From assembly GCA_002437305.1 (NCBI GenBank), contig DJOW01000067.1, positions 44,959 to 57,912 of the forward strand: a stretch of 12,954 nt of DNA, given 5' to 3'. The translations under genes and the position numbers were made by a program. Source of the stretch: Bacteroidales bacterium UBA6428. Its GTDB lineage: Bacteria; Bacteroidota; Bacteroidia; Bacteroidales; UBA932. Positions 12,741 through 12,954 of this stretch are shown here, in pieces. Position 1 is the stretch's first letter. Each line of letters opens with the position of its first letter. The notes beneath the pieces were generated by a model that did not search any database, had not been told where the DNA came from, and was given only the letters and a program-made list of their open reading frames with translations.

Positions 12741-12954
12741 ATGGAACTTCTTAAGAGAAAAATAGATACGGTTCTTGCGGATTGGAAAGCCAATGAAGAA
12801 CGAAAACCTCTTATTGTTAAAGGAGCAAGGCAAATTGGTAAATCGGAATCAATCAGAGCGTTCGGCAAGAAGAATTACGAGTCCGTGATTGAGATCAATT
12901 TTGTCTTGCAGAAAAAGTTCAGGGCGATATTTGATGATGGGTATGAGGTTGACA
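12741..12954 (+). CDS. AAA family ATPase, AAA_14/DUF4143 type (5' part only)
   Basis: Only the first 71 codons are in the window; the gene runs off the right end. The start ATG at 12741 gives MELLKRKIDTVLADWKANEE, followed by RKPLIVKGARQIGKSESIRAFGKK (21-44). That stretch contains the Walker A motif GARQIGKS at 28-35. This layout, a short helical N-terminus followed by IVKGARQ(I/V)GK, is typical of the Bacteroidota ATP-binding proteins with an AAA_14 domain and a C-terminal DUF4143. Their role is not established; many genomes hold several diverse copies. The C-terminal domain cannot be checked here. Confidence 0.8.
   Translation, partial: MELLKRKIDTVLADWKANEERKPLIVKGARQIGKSESIRAFGKKNYESVIEINFVLQKKFRAIFDDGYEVD

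Noticed and set aside
12618..12868. Minus-strand open frames across the 32-bp repeats and ATPase start
   Set aside because: They are produced by translating the repeats and are antisense to the Walker A coding region.

Overview
The window looks like chromosome from a member of the Bacteroidota, most likely Bacteroidales. The evidence is a TonB with a long acidic linker, a eukaryote-type single-chain glycyl-tRNA synthetase, a SufS/SufE/DUF59 iron-sulfur set, and a YbeY whose HGLLHLxGYDDH motif departs from the usual spacing. Several intergenic regions also carry the -7 element TAnnTTTG typical of this phylum, and most starts lack a strong Shine-Dalgarno sequence. No rRNA, tRNA, CRISPR array, prophage or insertion sequence is visible.

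Layout. Positions 1-2157 hold two minus-strand genes, hflX and tonB, each followed by its own terminator. tonB diverges from ybeY across a short two-way promoter region (about 2160-2296). ybeY and mnmG (2297-4734) point right and converge on ruvA (minus, 5027-5614). The 292-base gap between mnmG and ruvA holds two very long terminator hairpins. From 5795 to 8751 come sufS, sufE, a sufT-like DUF59 gene and folK, all on the plus strand. Next is a 788-base gene-free stretch rich in short repeats and hairpins, then glyS (9540-11078), an ECF-type sigma factor with a downstream four-helix membrane protein (11315-12429), and a second repeat-rich gap. The window ends in the start of an AAA_14/DUF4143-type ATPase.

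How the genes work together. Most are housekeeping genes for translation and RNA quality (hflX, ybeY, mnmG, glyS), iron-sulfur cluster supply (sufS, sufE, sufT-like), recombination (ruvA), folate synthesis (folK) and outer-membrane energy transduction (tonB). The sigma factor and membrane protein form a likely regulatory pair of unknown target.

Most notable observations. (1) The same 16-base palindrome TGTTCCACGTGGAACA lies inside mnmG (4398-4413) and inside sufS (6766-6781). It fits the ParB-binding parS consensus, so this segment is probably part of the chromosome centromere and close to oriC. (2) The two terminators between mnmG and ruvA have unrelated stems but nearly the same long apical loop. 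In each case the loop reads in the sense direction of the gene it ends, which suggests a conserved structured RNA or protein-binding element. (3) The partial AAA ATPase gene is preceded by two families of tandem repeats.
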